A DNA stretch of 64,000 bases from Citrus sinensis (taxonomy: Eukaryota > Streptophyta > Magnoliopsida > Sapindales > Rutaceae), in contig NC_068557.1 in NCBI RefSeq assembly GCF_022201045.2, forward strand, positions 7,068,001-7,132,000. Reading direction: 5' to 3'. The notes beneath the pieces are model-generated. The model ran no database searches, was not told the origin of the DNA, and was given only the letters and a program-made list of their open reading frames with translations. Positions 11,901 to 26,596 of the stretch are shown here, one piece after another (the stretch's first letter is position 1; each line of letters starts with the position of its first letter). Made by a program: the position numbers and the translations under genes.

Positions 11901-14900
11901 AAATAAACATACCAATACTCCTTTTCTAACATTTCCAAGAAGCCCTCGATGTTTTTCATATTCTGCCACAAGATGATTAATATGAGTGAGACAACAATTC
12001 CAAAAAAGGAAATAAATTAAACTATGAACAAGTACAATATAGACACAAATGATGAAAATCAAGGTTATTGGAATAGAAAACGATTATCCCTGTTGGTGAC
12101 CTATTGTGACACAGTACCATATATGGAAAAGCAACCAAAAAAGGTATCTAAAACATAAGGCGCATACTCAGGAAGGCACGATGCATGAATCCAGTTCCAC
12201 GAGTGTCACTGCTGAACACACTTCTGTAACCAACCAGGCCCCTGAAGAATACACAACAGAAAATAAATATGCTTTATTCGAAGCAAACACCCTCAGATTT
12301 GAAAACAAAGTCCACAACCTCGAAGCAACATTCATGGACAGGTACATAGCAGTTACTTGCATTCCCAGGACATAAATCATATATATCAAAGGAAAGTATT
12401 AATCCTACAATTTTGGCTGAAGCTTATACTCTTTTTACCTGTTTTTGAGGATTTTGACAATTTGTCCTAAAAGCCAAAACCAGAGCATGCAAAAAATAAA
12501 TGAAATTTAGGGTATGCGTATAATTTAGCTTTGTTTCTGCTAAATTTTCTTTGTCTTAACTTTATTATTCTTATTTAAACAGATGATTTTGAACTTACCA
12601 ATGCCTCCCACAACTATTGAAAGCTAAAGATTTGGCCTTCATTTCATCTTAATAACCTTTAGCTAGAACTACTGTGTTATCTAAAGGAGTCTGAATCTCT
12701 CCTTTATCATTAGCCTTAACATCTTGCTGGGTTGTTAAAAAGGACATTTTAACTAATGTTGAAGGAGATTTAAGCAATAACCTTGATGGACAAGTTAAGG
12801 ATAGTTTAGTCCTGCCAGCACTTCCAGGGACAGGACCCATGTCCATAACCTCAGCTTTCCTGTGAGAGAGAGCTTCCATAACCAACCCCACATGTTCCTC
12901 GTTAACCTAAAACAAAATCTTAATGAAGAAAGGTACCAAATACATAAGGAAAGAAGCTAATTGATGTTTGCATCTGAAATTCTTACCTCGATAGTCACTT
13001 CTTCAATTGGCTCGAGCTTTACACCATTCTCAGTTTTATACCTGATGTAAGACAGGGAGATATTGGTGATAAATTGCCAATAAAGAAATGCAACAAGAAT
13101 AAAGATTTGACCAAACACACAGAGAGACCAAAAAATATATAAAAGTGACTTTTAAGTAATCATTTAGAGGAAAATTACACATAAAGAAGCAATTCTCCAA
13201 AGTATTTGCAATTGGCAAATCACTCAGCTCATTATCTATGATCTTTAAAATATAAACTTTCTAATTTTAATACAAAGAATAGAAACACAACACGAAGAAC
13301 AGAGGTTCCTGGATAAGTACACATCAAGAAAACAATATGTTTCCCATTACATTTTGCAATAGGATCAGCCTGAGACCTAGACAACCAGGAGCAATTATCA
13401 TTGATACTGATCAATGAGAGTTAAGATTACTAACAAATAGAAAACAAAGAACAGCCAAAAACAGAATCAAGGAATCACACATCCCCCGTGAACAACTATT
13501 CCAAAGGTCACATGCCACAAATGTTTAATGAAAACTTTCATGTTTCTCCTGATATTTCTCTCTCAAATCAATACTAAAACTTTAGAGTTTCAGAAGCCTG
13601 ATATCTCCAGAATATAGACTTATTCCTTTTACGCACACAATAATTATCATATCATGAATATGAAATAATAATGTCAAAACTAGTGCCTCATTTAATAATG
13701 ACAACTAGTGCCTCATTCAAGTATATGCAGAGAACTTACATAACTTTAGGTGGTGATACAGAAAGCTCAAATCCTTCACGCCTCATATTCTCGATTAATA
13801 TACCTATTTAGTATAATAGCAATAAAGAAAGAATAAAAGTCCAGGTACAGAATGCCATTCCAAATTATCTATCTCTTTAAGAGATACCCCTCTGCATATG
13901 CTTTCAGGGTAAAAGGGAAAAAAAATGCAATATTAGGGGATACATACCCAGTTGAAGTTCTCCCCTCCCCTGAACCTCATAAGTTTCAGCCATGCCTGGA
14001 ATTACATTTATTGCAAGGTTTGTTTCAGCTTCAGACATTAGCCGAGCACCAATCTTTCCTCCAGTCAACTACAATTATAGACAAATGTTCAATCACCTTA
14101 GAGAGTTAAAAAATACCCTATATCCTGAAGCATTCCAGTATGAAAGCAACACGCACTGCATAGAACTCTCCAATAAAGAATTTTCCCTTTTATTAAAAAT
14201 AAAAAATAAAATAAAAATAAAAAGCACTTAGCAATATGAAGGGTTTGCAGTATTCAAATTCAGAATTCATTGCAGGTGAGGTCACCAAAATTTATAAAAC
14301 CTTTATAAACAATTGGTAAGCACAACTATAGTAAATAAAATCCTTAAACTCAACAGTTAATGGTCAAATGCAAAAATCCACTTACTTCACTTAGGAACTG
14401 AAAATTTTAAGATACCAAATGTTTTATCACTTCCAAAATCAAATTTCATTTTTCATCACAATGTGTTCAACTTAGATGAAATCAATCATGTCAGGCCATT
14501 TTCAAGTCCTCAATATAAACAAACAGCACCTAGACTAAAAAAGGTATAAGAGCTTGAAGCAACCTGCACATGTATCAGACTTAACTACAGTTGTGTCAAA
14601 CACAGTTTAAATACACCATGAATGCAAGCTGGTAAAAACATGAGGCTGTCATAGCCAGAAATGCAAGCTGGTAACAGCTATGGAAAACCAGGAAACTGGA
14701 AGTAACATAAAGCACTGCAAGCATGCACACATACATACTACAAATTTCAACATAAGGCAAAGTTAGGGACTTACATGAGTACCATCACGACCAGCCAATG
14801 GAGAGTCATTGACACCAAAAGTCATGGAAATGGTTGGGGGGTCCAACTCAATGGTTGGTAATGCAGTTGTAACCTAGGAAGACACATTGATAAACGAACT

Positions 14901-17900
14901 TAGAGATATAACCAAGCTCTTAAAATATCTATAAACATGATGATCAGGTAAAGAGCACATCAAATATCACAGTAAGATTGCATTGAATCCCATTGCAAAG
15001 CAGTAACTTAAACTGAGGAAAGAATAACCACCATTTTCATGCATTAAACAACTATGCTGTTGTGGAAAATTCCCATCAGAAGGCAACGACTAAAAGCAAT
15101 TCAGCCTACATGATGGAATACTTTTTATATACTAAATGCTTGATTTCAGTTTGAAAGAAGCAAAGATTTAATTTCACAAAAGCACACAGTAATCTAATCC
15201 GCTAAACAGAAAATAACTATCAGCAATTTTTTAACATAAGATATTACATATGATTACATGAAGAAAAGACGGCGCATAAATAACATCCGAAGGAATAATA
15301 TAAACCACGACCAAGTACCTCTGTATTTGCTACTGTATGGCCTATTGATGGTTTTGTCATGCCTGCTATTGAGATAATGTCACCCGCTCCAGCACTATCA
15401 ATTAGAACCATGCCTGTACCTTTCTTTTTCATTAGCTTTATAACCTACAAAATCAATAGCATCAATCTGACCTGTACAATAATAACACTGCTTGCAGAAG
15501 GTCATTAAATATCAGAAGAAAGAAAATTAACATTAAACCCTTGAATATTGAAAACAATAGTTAAAAGCAAATTAAGGGTGAAGCTATAATAAATTCAACT
15601 AAACTAAGCAAAGATAGAACAACAAACCTTTCCTTCTTCAATCTTCTCAGTCCCAGAATCAGTGATTCGTAGTCCATGTACTTTGTCACCAACAGAAACA
15701 ACACCAGAAGAAACACGACCGGTTAATATTCGCCCAAGATAGAAGTCTTTTTCCATCATTGTAACCTGAAAGCCACTATCAATTATTTTCATCAAATATC
15801 TCAATGAAGGAGTAAAAACTGTGTGCCCGCTTCCCCCACCACCCCCAGTCAAAAAAAAAAAGGGCAAACAGACATGAGCACGCGTATTTACACAACTACA
15901 TTTCGGTAATTTAATGAACTTATCAGCATTGTATACCAACCAGCATTTGAAAAGGTGCGTCAAGGCTTGCTTTGGGTGGGGGAACATGTCTTATGATGGC
16001 ATCAAGCAATTGCGACATATTCCTCACATCAGCAGGCGGATCTTTGGTAAATGTGGAAGATGCCCATCCTTCTTTAGCAGAAGCATACAGAACTGGAAAA
16101 TCTAGCTGCTCGTCTAAACAGAAGAAAATAAATCAAAATTATTAAATATCCCTTTTTTTCTAATTTACTAATAAACTCTTAGCCAAAACAAGTTAAGTCA
16201 GTTGACCATAAAGTTTTTTATATTATTTCACCTGTAGCACCGAGATTTGCAAAAAGATCAAACACCAAGCTCTCAACTTCATCACATCTCTCCTCGGAAA
16301 CTGCATAATGCAAGCCAACGACATAAGGACTAATCCCTAATAAACTAAAGAAAAATGTCATGAGTTATAATATCTGCCACAGCTGAAAGTATAAAGTTGC
16401 AACTGCAACTTATTTGCTAATAATTGAACCTATAATATATAATTATAACCACTTTTCAGCCTAGTTCAGGTTATTCAGTGCCTAATTTTATCTCCTAATA
16501 GTTGGTAAGATTCCAGTCCACAAGACCGCATCTTCTCGATCAGAATGCATCGAGCATGGTCTGTAAGATGATGATGCCATCATCCAAATCTACAGTTTAA
16601 AGAAAATGCAAGCACAGAGGAGAGGGAAGAGGATATCACATTTTCTTTTTTATGTTTGTCTTAGGCATCACCCAAACAAATTGCAGTTTCAAGGAAGCCA
16701 CTCTCATAAATAAATATATAAATAAGTGAGTATATTTCATACCAGCAGGTCTGTCAACTTTGTTTAAGAGAAGTATAGGGCGTAGCCCATACTTCAAGGC
16801 CTTGGCAAGGACAAACTTTGTCTGTGCAAGTGGACCTTCACCAGCATCTACAACTAAAATTGCTCCTTCAACCATGCCAACAACTCGCTCAACCTATTTC
16901 CATCCAAAATAAAGTCAAGCATAGATCAACCATCAAATAATTCGGGAAATGCTAAACATAACATACCAGTATTACAAAAGGACTTCTAGCAAAGCCCATT
17001 TATCAATTTAACCCCTACTACTAGGCTTTCCCAATGATCTCTTTCATCACACACTACACAATTTTTCCCATCAAATTAATGTGCTACTTCTTTGTTCACA
17101 TAGTATCGAATTTTTCAATAACTTAATGATTTTCTTCTCATAAAACACATCCCAAGTTACAGTAAATGAATGAAGCCCTCCATGGAGCATCATCTTAGAC
17201 CTGACTCCGCCAATTGGATGATATGACAATTCTGACTGTTTACATAAGCAGTTCAAACACTCAAGCGGTGACTTATATTATCAAATCTTCAAGTCCACAT
17301 CATATTTTGAATTTCTTCTGCTCAGATTGCATTTCATTAGCATAAAATTGTGTATACTTAATAAAAGGGAAAAAAAAGGACATACTTCACCACCAAAATC
17401 AGCATGTCCAGGCGTATCAACCATGTTCAGCTCATTTTCCCTCCAAGATATCCCCGTAACCTGCATATAATTCCCCAAAAAAACAGAACATTATTATGCC
17501 AAGATAATCTAAATACTACAGCACTTCAATTGGATATTATTTCACTACCAACAATACTACGTCGTTTCAGTGTGGAAGCAAACAAATGACAGAAAACGAA
17601 CCTTAGAGGCGATAGTGATACCGCGCTCGCGCTCAAGGCTGATGGAGTCCATGGCGCGTTCGTGAGGGATATCAGCACCGCACTGGCGTAAGAGCCGGTC
17701 CATGAGCGTGGTCTTGCCGTGGTCGACGTGAGCTATGACCGCCACGTTGCGGAGCCGGCCAGGGTCCAGCGTCGAATTCGGAGATACGGCGGCGGCGGCG
17801 GCATTGGCGGCTGTGAATAAGGCGCGTGCAGACGAGAGGTAGGATTTGAGATGAAGTGATGATGCTGACGGCGAGGATAGCGATCTCTTGCCCGTGGACC

Positions 17901-17931
17901 AAAGAGAACGGAGAAGTAATGGACCCGCCAT
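8985..17931 (-). CDS. TypA/BipA-type translational GTPase, organelle-targeted
   Basis: Ribosome-associated GTPase of the BipA/TypA family (EF-G-like fold, roles in organelle ribosome function or stress). Nineteen coding exons reconstructed: 17602-17931, 17386-17460, 16743-16893, 16232-16300, 15941-16113, 15628-15765, 15319-15444, 14775-14873, 13948-14068, 13740-13803, 12987-13041, 12782-12906, 12168-12241, 11913-11962, 10844-10930, 10243-10293, 10079-10162, 9625-9675, 8985-9068. They sum to 669 codons (668 aa), normal for the family. Motifs: [10 protein letters not shown]-loop, switch-region [23 protein letters not shown], then EF-G-like domains and the BipA C-terminal part ([44 protein letters not shown]). 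The first ~55 residues are Ser/Ala/Arg-rich and acid-poor, as in a mitochondrial or plastid transit peptide. It resembles the Arabidopsis At2g31060 type more than plastid SVR3. The last intron uses a GC donor. Confidence 0.93.
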
Positions 17932-18059
17932 TTCGTGAAGAAATGGCGAAGAGATTGTGTGCTAATTTGTTCAGTTGGCGGATTGATTTGATTTAATTTC
18001 TTGGTTGCCAAGTTTTCCAGCTGATGTGCGAGGGGTTTAGGGTTTTGGGGTTTTCGAGA

Positions 18060-20164
18060 AATTAGGAATATTCTTATTATCTATTATTTGTGTAAAAATA
18101 TCGACTTTTTTATGCTAGTTAAATTTACGAATTATTAAAATTTGTGAAAAATAGAAAAAAAAATTAATTCTATGTTAAAAGTCAGAATTGATATAATAAA
18201 TGACGACTTCTTTAGAAAGTCTTCAATTGATTGTAAAAATTATGAAAAAGAGTTTTTTTTTTATTAAAGATTTTGAATAATCTTTATAATTGTATCCTAG
18301 AATCCAGCTTTATAAATATCCCAAATTCAATTAAACATGTTTTGTAAAATTTATTTCTTGTGCTTTGAAAAATAATAAATTATTTTAAGATCATAAATCA
18401 AATAAACTCGTAAATTCTATCACCATTATATATCATTGTTAATGCATCTTGGATAAAAATTCTTTCTTAGACATCTACATTTAAAAAAAAAATTGTAGAC
18501 AATAAAATCTTATATTGAAAGTTAAGTAAATTTTCTTTTTTACTCAATTTCCTTCTTCAATGATTTGGTATAATTTATTTAATAATCTTAAGGTTTTACT
18601 GTTAGATCAAAAGATCCAACATTGTTGATTATTAATTCAACGTTAAACTTATATGTAAATAATTATATGTTGTGAAGTGTTATATAAGGTTAAATCTAAT
18701 TAAAATGATCTATTAAGGTTTATGTTGATATGAGATTCAATGTATTTAAAAGGGTGTGAGCCTTTAATATGTAGATACTAAAGATATGGATGAATTCTAA
18801 ATGCTGAGAAGAATTTTCACTGTACTAAAATGAGAATAACTTTGGCTATTAAATAACCTTACATAACGAACCAAGCAACAAAACAGGAACGCATGTTTAA
18901 CGACTCCTAAAAACATGGAAGACTAAAATCAACAAATAACGTCACCCTTAACAATAAGGATTTTATTTTGACTAAGTAGTAACAAAATCAACTCAACAAT
19001 GATAATGGGGTGGGGTTGGGGTGGGGAGGCCTACCCCATTCCCCACCCCATTAAAAATTTTCACCTCAATTCTCCATCTCATTCTCTAGTAAATTTATGG
19101 TGTGTTTACTTCATGGAATGGAAATGATGTGGAATGAAAATGAGTTGAGAATGAGAATGGGTTGAAATGAGAATGAGATTTCAATGTTTACTTGACAAAA
19201 ATAAATGTGAATGAGAATGTGCTGAAATGTCATTGATGTGTTTACTTGGCAAAATAAATGGGAATGAGGAATGAGAATGAGAATCAATTTACTTAAATAC
19301 CCATAGTATTAATAATTAATAAAAATAATTTATTTATCATTATTAACAATATTATCATTATTGTTGTTATTATTATTACTATTATTATTATTAAAAATAA
19401 TATTAACAATAATTAATAATAACTAAAATAATAAAGTTAATAAAATTTAATAATGATAATATTAATATAATATTATCATTATTAACATTTATTAATAATA
19501 ATATTATTATAATTTTAGTTATTATTAATTATTGTTAATATTTATATAATTTTTAACGAAAACGTTTGTCAATAATTAAACAACTAAATTTCTTTTTAAT
19601 AAAAAAGCAAAAAACTGTATTTAAATAATTTTTATTTTAAAAAATTATACCATACGGAAGTTAATTAATTCGATGAGTGCCTTTACAATTTTTATAATTC
19701 ATGTGAGATAAATTAAGAACAAAGTTTCGTTTTCATAATTGTTCCATGCTCCCTTAGCAAGCACTTATGGCAAAATTTGAAGGGATCTCATTACCTTCCT
19801 TAGATCTCTTCTTGTAAGAAGATGGAAAATCTGTCTTAAATCAAACACACGATTTGTCTTGCACGATGTATTAAAAGAGACGACATGTCATAGTTCTTTT
19901 ATCGCTTCGTCTCAAGAACATACGGAATCTAAATCAATACAGACGACAAGCATACAAAATGAGCAATTTTACTCTACTGCTTATTCTATCTCAAGTGTAC
20001 TGTTTGCCAACAAAAAGCCTCTGCAAAATACAGGGGAAATTTTGAAATACTGAAAGAAAGAAGAAAAGAAAGCAGCAAGGCCATGGCCTTACCGGCACAT
20101 ATATATGTATAGCTTAATAAGAAATTACAAAATGGAGAGATTGATAGATTGGATTTTGATCTGT
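18060..20164. other. Intergenic, AT-rich with GGGGT palindrome and gaatgaga repeats
   Basis: No gene was recognised. At about 19008-19060 a GC-rich palindrome (ggggtgggg...ccccacccc) stands out, followed at 19095-19280 by imperfect gaatgaga/ggaatg repeats, then attatt-type low-complexity DNA to about 19560. The last few hundred bases before 20165 likely hold the ROP gene 3' UTR. Confidence 0.45.
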
Positions 20165-21273
<1,109 letters not shown>

Positions 21274-21299
21274 CTAGCTCCTTTTTTTCCTTATCACCT

Positions 21300-23100
21300 T
21301 CTTTTATTCTGTTCCATCAATAGCAATATACACTTTGAAGAAAATGTTGAAAGCCTTGAATTAATGCCAAAGATACAGAAGCTGAATGCCTTTGAGTTTT
21401 GAAATTTGAACAGAAATGGAGGGGTGAAGGTGGCGTTTAATAAGGTGGTGACTATATATTAAAGCACCCACTTTAGCTACGATTCTTTATCTTTACCATG
21501 ATTGCCGAATTGCTTTCTGTTTCTTTAAGGGGAAGGACCCAAGAGTCTAAAGACCAACAAAGTAAGTGTTTGGTGCTAGTGTTAGTTGGTTAAGTGTTGA
21601 ACAAGGTACATACTGAATGATGAATACTTAGAAACCTTAACATTGCTTATTTAGCAAAAACTACATCATAATGAATGCAAGAAAAATACCCAAAAGTTAT
21701 ATTTATTTATATATATTCACTTTTCTAGGCATGAAATTTACATGCTAGCTATCTAACTCAAATGATGACATCAAACCCACATAATAATCTTAGGGTAGCC
21801 TTTGGGTGAAAAATTTACATAGAATGGTCTTATTAAAATCATCCCATAAGAAAAATCAACAGATTTTAACTTTCTTCTTTTGTTCACTTTTATAATTTTG
21901 GTCAGTTACAAGATAAATGTGCATGAATAAAAAGATATGTAATATACATGCGCAAATGAATAATGTGGTATCTCTGCTCCATCTAAAATTTTCTCTATTT
22001 TTAAGAGTATTTTTTTAATTATATATATATATATATATATCAACTCAATTAGAAACTTAAAATATTTTGAAGCGAGATGGATCAACCTTGTAGGATTCAT
22101 CTAAAATTTAAGTGGGGCTATTGTGACTTCCATTGCTGATTGCTTTCATGGGCATCATCTTGTTTTTCTTAAGAGTGATTTGTTTGATTTAACTTAAATA
22201 TCAAGTGATATTCGGTCTCCATAGTGCGTTGGTTAGACTGTATATGGCATATGCTGGCTGGCAAGAATGGCTGCTATAAGTAGAAAGCAATAATACAATT
22301 TGCTGGCACATCATTTTTACTGATCATTTGTATAAGTAAAAAGTGCACAAATTGTCTCAAAGTTTGTTTGTATGCTATTGTCGAATATAATGGATAATTA
22401 CGTTACTGCTGTCTGCTGACGTAGATAATTAATTGATTTAAAATTTCACCTTACAAGTAGTCACCAATTTATATATTAAACAGGGGACCATTATCCAAAC
22501 ATGTGGTGATCCGGTAATAAGGAAAATTTTCAGGAACAATTTGCAAACCTAGAAATCTTGAAGTGCCCGACAATGCTTGACTTGTATTTATTCATTTATA
22601 TTGGCAACTTTTATTGGGGACAATGAGATGAAATTGACTTGGACAAACAATTTCGCAAAAAATAGTCTTTGATTGTCTCAAAATCAATGAAAATAATTTA
22701 ATTAGACATTGTTTGTATTAAAATTGGATAACAATATCTTTAAGCTACAATACTAAAACATTTAATAAACACATATTGATACTGAAAGTTGTGATAATTT
22801 AGCCTCATACTCGTATGATAAAAAAGTTTTAATATTTTTAAGATTTTTGTTAAAATTATTATTGTAAAATCATATTTATGATATACTATCATACTTGTAA
22901 TTTTTTTTTTAACAACAATTGTAATTTAAATGTTATAACACCTTAATATCAAACAAAATCTTAACATTATATAAGTACATTTAGCAAAGGATTCAAGTCC
23001 CCAATATAAGGGTTGGAGTAGAACTTCTTCTTGAAGCAGGTTTCTCAATCCGAGCAGCAGACTACGCTATATGAAGATAATCATTTACCTAATGTCAAGT
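21300..23100. other. Intergenic: ROP upstream region and AT-rich DNA
   Basis: The part next to 21261 would be the ROP 5' UTR and promoter. An (AT)n microsatellite lies near 22018-22040. No gene was recognised. Confidence 0.5.
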
Positions 23101-23109
23101 TATCAACAT

Positions 23110-23475
23110 TAAGAAGTATGGATGGCACCAATGGGTCTTTGGTCCAGTAGGAGAACCCTTACATTTACAATGTTGAGTGTAAAGGTTCGAGCCTCCATAA
23201 AAATATTATGGAGGTTAATTTCAATCTTCCCTCAATTATCAAATAATTGATTGGAGTCAGTCTATCCCTTACGAAATGTGAGTGGAGTGGACAATTCGTG
23301 AGTGAAGTGGACAGTTCTCGAATATTTGAGAGGGTTTAAAGAATCTATGCAACGCTTTAGAGAAGTACATGCCACGAAGAAGGTCCCAGTTGTATAATTT
23401 GTTTGTAAATATTAATTATAATATATGATTTAATATCAGTAACAGTCCTATATAACAGTATTAAAAAAAAGAGTA
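23110..23475 (+). mobile_element. tRNA-like SINE, family copy 1
   Basis: Begins near 'ggtccagtaggag' (A-box-like) with a B-box-like 'aggttcgagcctcc' about 50 bp on, a polymerase III promoter layout. The body carries 'gtgagtggagtgg' and 'gagggttta', and the end is AT-rich with an A-run (about 23461-23470). It shares body and tail motifs with 58590-58870 and 62795-63110. Confidence 0.55.
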
Positions 23476-24340
23476 AGGATGACAATTGTGCCCGCAAATC
23501 TGCCCAAATCCGCCCGCTATGGATAATTTTGTAGGTTGCTGGCATGTTTGATATTACAAATTAAAACCCGCACTTAGATGCGGGTGGGTTTGGTACTAAC
23601 CCAATATTTGATGGATACCTGCATGGATATCTGCTAGACCCATAAAATTTTTAAATATTTTTAATTTAATTTTACTTAAAAAATTTTAAATCTAAAAAAT
23701 ATATAAGGACAATAATGCAATTAGGAAAAGTGCCAAATAATCAAAGTGTTTTTGTATGGACCATTTTTCTTTAACTTAATGCATGAATTATTTTATTATT
23801 ATAATTTTTTTCTTCGGATTAATATTTGAAAAGTATTATTCTTTGAAAAATATTAATTTTAATCATTATTGTAGGCATCATGTTTGGATGGGTGTTAATG
23901 ATGGTGAATGAAATGAAAATCTTATCTTGGAGCTTGTGTTGAACAATAATATGAAATGCAATTGTTATTTTTAAATACTATAGTTTTTTAATGGATTTGT
24001 TTAATTTATACTTAAATTTGAGAATTTGTGTTGGATTGATGTTGAAATTTTTATTTTTTATTTACATTGGTTAAATTTAAAATTGAGTATGTTATGTAGA
24101 ATTTAAGGTTATTATTGTAAATTTATATATTCAACATTTGTGATTTTAAATGTACAAACCCGCAAAAAATCCGTTGAATACCATTGCGGGTTTGATAATT
24201 GTCAAAACTCGCAGTTGATGATTTTTTTAAAAAAAATTAAGTCCCATTATAAATTGCGGATGAATTTAATAATTTAAATTTTATACGGATTTAAATTTAT
24301 TAATGACAAATCCGCTCTGAGCGGTGCTCACCATTCCTAT
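23472..24340. mobile_element. hAT-like degenerate non-autonomous element
   Basis: Starts 'gtaaggatgacaattgtgcccgc' right after the SINE tail and ends near 'gctcaccattcctatta', a weak inverted match. Both ends carry cgggt/cccgca-type repeats and the interior is AT-rich. It resembles the better-defined element at 25707-26141. No coding sequence was recognised. Confidence 0.35.
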
Positions 24341-25189
24341 TAAGAACTAAGAAGCCTCTTGGTTAGGAACTACGGAAGAGCTGGCCCAGCCCTGGCCTGC
24401 GGTGATCTCTGCAGCATTCTATTTTTTTGCACTAAAAATTAGAAATTTATACTTTGGCCCTTCCAAGATTGGATTTTTATCTTTTCGCCCTCCCGATGTA
24501 GAAGAAAATCGCTCTACTCACAACACGTGTAATGTGTTCAGTCTGCACTCGGCATCTTCCTTAAGCGGTCGCCCTTCGTTCTTTCGATCATATAAATCTG
24601 TTTCCAGCCATTTTAGTTCACAGGGAAAGCCGCTGTTAATTATTTTTCCATTTTATTTGGGAAGAGTACAGGTTTATTGATTTTTTTTCTTGTTTTTTTT
24701 TGGTTTTATTTAACTCAAGAGCTCTCTTTTAATTCAAAGCATTTTTTTTTTTTTGGTTTAAAAAATGAACATTCTATATTTTTTACGATTTTTTTGTTGT
24801 TGGAAATATTACATCTCAACCTATTGATTTAAAATAAGAAAATTGTGTTACATTCTCTCAGTCTACAGCATGGTGAATTGGTGATATTAGAATAAGTAGG
24901 AGCACAAGGTTGACTTGTCATAATCGTCCACAATTATTCCGTATTATTTTTTATGTTCAACACTTTACAGATATTAATTGTGGCTCATTAATTTCACATT
25001 TTGCTGTTCTCATTTTCATATATGATTGGAGGATTTTTCCTCCTCAACTGTTTTGTCCTCAATTGTTTTGCCATCTTTGAGATTTTCTATCCAAAATAAA
25101 TTAAGATTTTATTAAATTTTTTTAAAACTTAGTTTAATGGCCGCTTAATCTCCTCCTTTGTGGTGAAAAGTGAAAACCACCCAATTAAG

Positions 25190-25545
25190 TTGTTTTTATT
25201 TTATTTGGCTGATTTCCTTTGGTTTTTATTTTCTTTCATTTTCAGTCTTCTGCTTATTTTATTTTTATGTTTAAAATTTTCCTATTTTTTTCTGCTTTTC
25301 TATTTCTCTTTATTTATGGTAGTTGTTTTTAAATTTTCCCAACCCAACAACTCATTGCCGCCAACAAAAAGGACGTTTCTCTGGCCGGAGAGGCCAATGT
25401 CTTTTATTTGGCCGAGTTCCTTTTGTTTTTATTTTATTTCATTTCCAGTCGTCTGTTCATTTTATTTTTATGTTTTAAATTTTCCTAACTTTTATGTTTT
25501 TCTATTTCTTTTACTTTACGGTAGTTGTTTTTCTTATTGATTGTT
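25190..25545. repeat. Tandem duplication, period about 200 bp
   Basis: Two imperfect copies of a T-rich block starting 'ttttatttggc(t/c)ga' (25198 and 25400) and running to 'ggtagttgttttt' (25317 and 25520). The spacing of about 202 bp and ordered matches along the whole block show a tandem duplication. No function is evident. Confidence 0.6.
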
Positions 25546-25579
25546 GCATGTTATTTATCCGCTTCTCTTGAGATCTTGT

Positions 25580-26325
25580 ATGGCCGTAGATGACGTCAAC
25601 TCAACATCAACTTCGAGTTCAGATCAAAATCGTGTCAATGTTCAAATTGGAAGGATATGAGCTGTCTTGGAGTTGATGAAGGGCTCTAATAGCAGTGCAT
25701 CTATATAGGGATGGCAAAATCCGGGTGCGGGTCCGGGTTTAGCCTTTCCGGATCCGGACCCGGATACCATTTTCTTTTTCCGGACCCAGATTTTAATCCG
25801 AATTTTTTCACCCGGGTCCGGGTCCGGGTTCAACCCGGAAAAATCCGGGTTTCTAGATTCCGGGTTTTGAACCTGGATCAATGAATCAATATTAATTTCT
25901 AAAATTATAAAAATAAAAAATTAATACATTTCTAAACAATAACATATTTAGATTAATTAATTAAAAAATAATATAAAAATTAAATATCCGGGTCCGGGTT
26001 AACCTAAACCCGGACCCGGACCCGGATATATCCGGGTTATTAAAATTTATTCCGGACCCGAATTTTTTTATATTCCGGTGCGGGTTCAACCCGGCCCAGA
26101 TTATCCGGGTTCGTCCGGGTCCGGGCTATTTTGCCATCCCTTCTATATTATGATGACTTGGTGCGAATTGCCGATAGCATGGGTTGAGAGCTCGTTAAAA
26201 GGCTCGTTGGGAATACTCTCGATGTGGTGGTTATGTTGTGGCTTTTTGTTGTGTTTGTAGTCAGTATTGTGTTATGGTGTATTTTATTTTGTATTATTAT
26301 TTTTCTTCTCCGATTAGAAAAATGA
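25580..26325 (+). pseudogene. Possible pseudogene of a small tail-anchored membrane protein
   Basis: An ATG at 25580 opens a frame (MAVDDVNSTSTSSSDQ...) that continues, across the 442-bp insertion of the hAT-like element plus its target copy (25707-26148), into ...DDLVRIADSMG... and a long hydrophobic C-terminus (about 26224-26316) ending LRLEK at a TGA (26323-26325). Two in-frame TGA codons (25658-25660 and 26185-26187) interrupt it, and each is one C-to-T step from CGA. A poly(A) run follows at about 26580-26596, so this may be a processed copy. I do not recognise the family. Confidence 0.35.
25707..26141. mobile_element. hAT-type MITE with TCTATAT target duplication
   Basis: The terminal inverted repeat reads 'agggatggcaaaat' at the left and its complement 'attttgccatccct' at the right. 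TCTATAT flanks both sides (25700-25706 and 26142-26148), consistent with the ~8-bp duplications of hAT elements. The 435-bp interior is built of repeated ccgggt/acccgg words in both orientations around an AT-rich core. It has no coding capacity. Confidence 0.75.
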
Positions 26326-26596
26326 GTTTCATTTGCATTAGTTGAAGTTGGCAGTAGTCCCTAAAATTTCTTCAGATTTTAGGTAGTTCTAATAGGTGAA
26401 ATTCTCTTTTTCTTTTTGGTTTTTAATTGTTAGGAGTTGTCTTAACTCAGAATTAAGTTATAGGTCTTATCCTATATTGCATTTCTGCTTAATGTGATCA
26501 TGTATTATCTAATATCTATACCCATGTGGCATTATATCGTTAGCCATTATTGGTCATTAACGAAAGGCATGCTTTCTTGTTAAAAAAAAAAAAAAA

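Noticed and set aside
24402..24680. 92-codon plus-strand ORF
   Set aside because: No family motif, no splice continuation and in a repeat-rich setting; perhaps leader of the downstream pseudogene, but unsupported.
25160..25540. 126-codon Phe/Leu-rich ORF
   Set aside because: Translation of T-rich tandemly duplicated DNA; the apparent membrane segments come from TTT/CTT codons.
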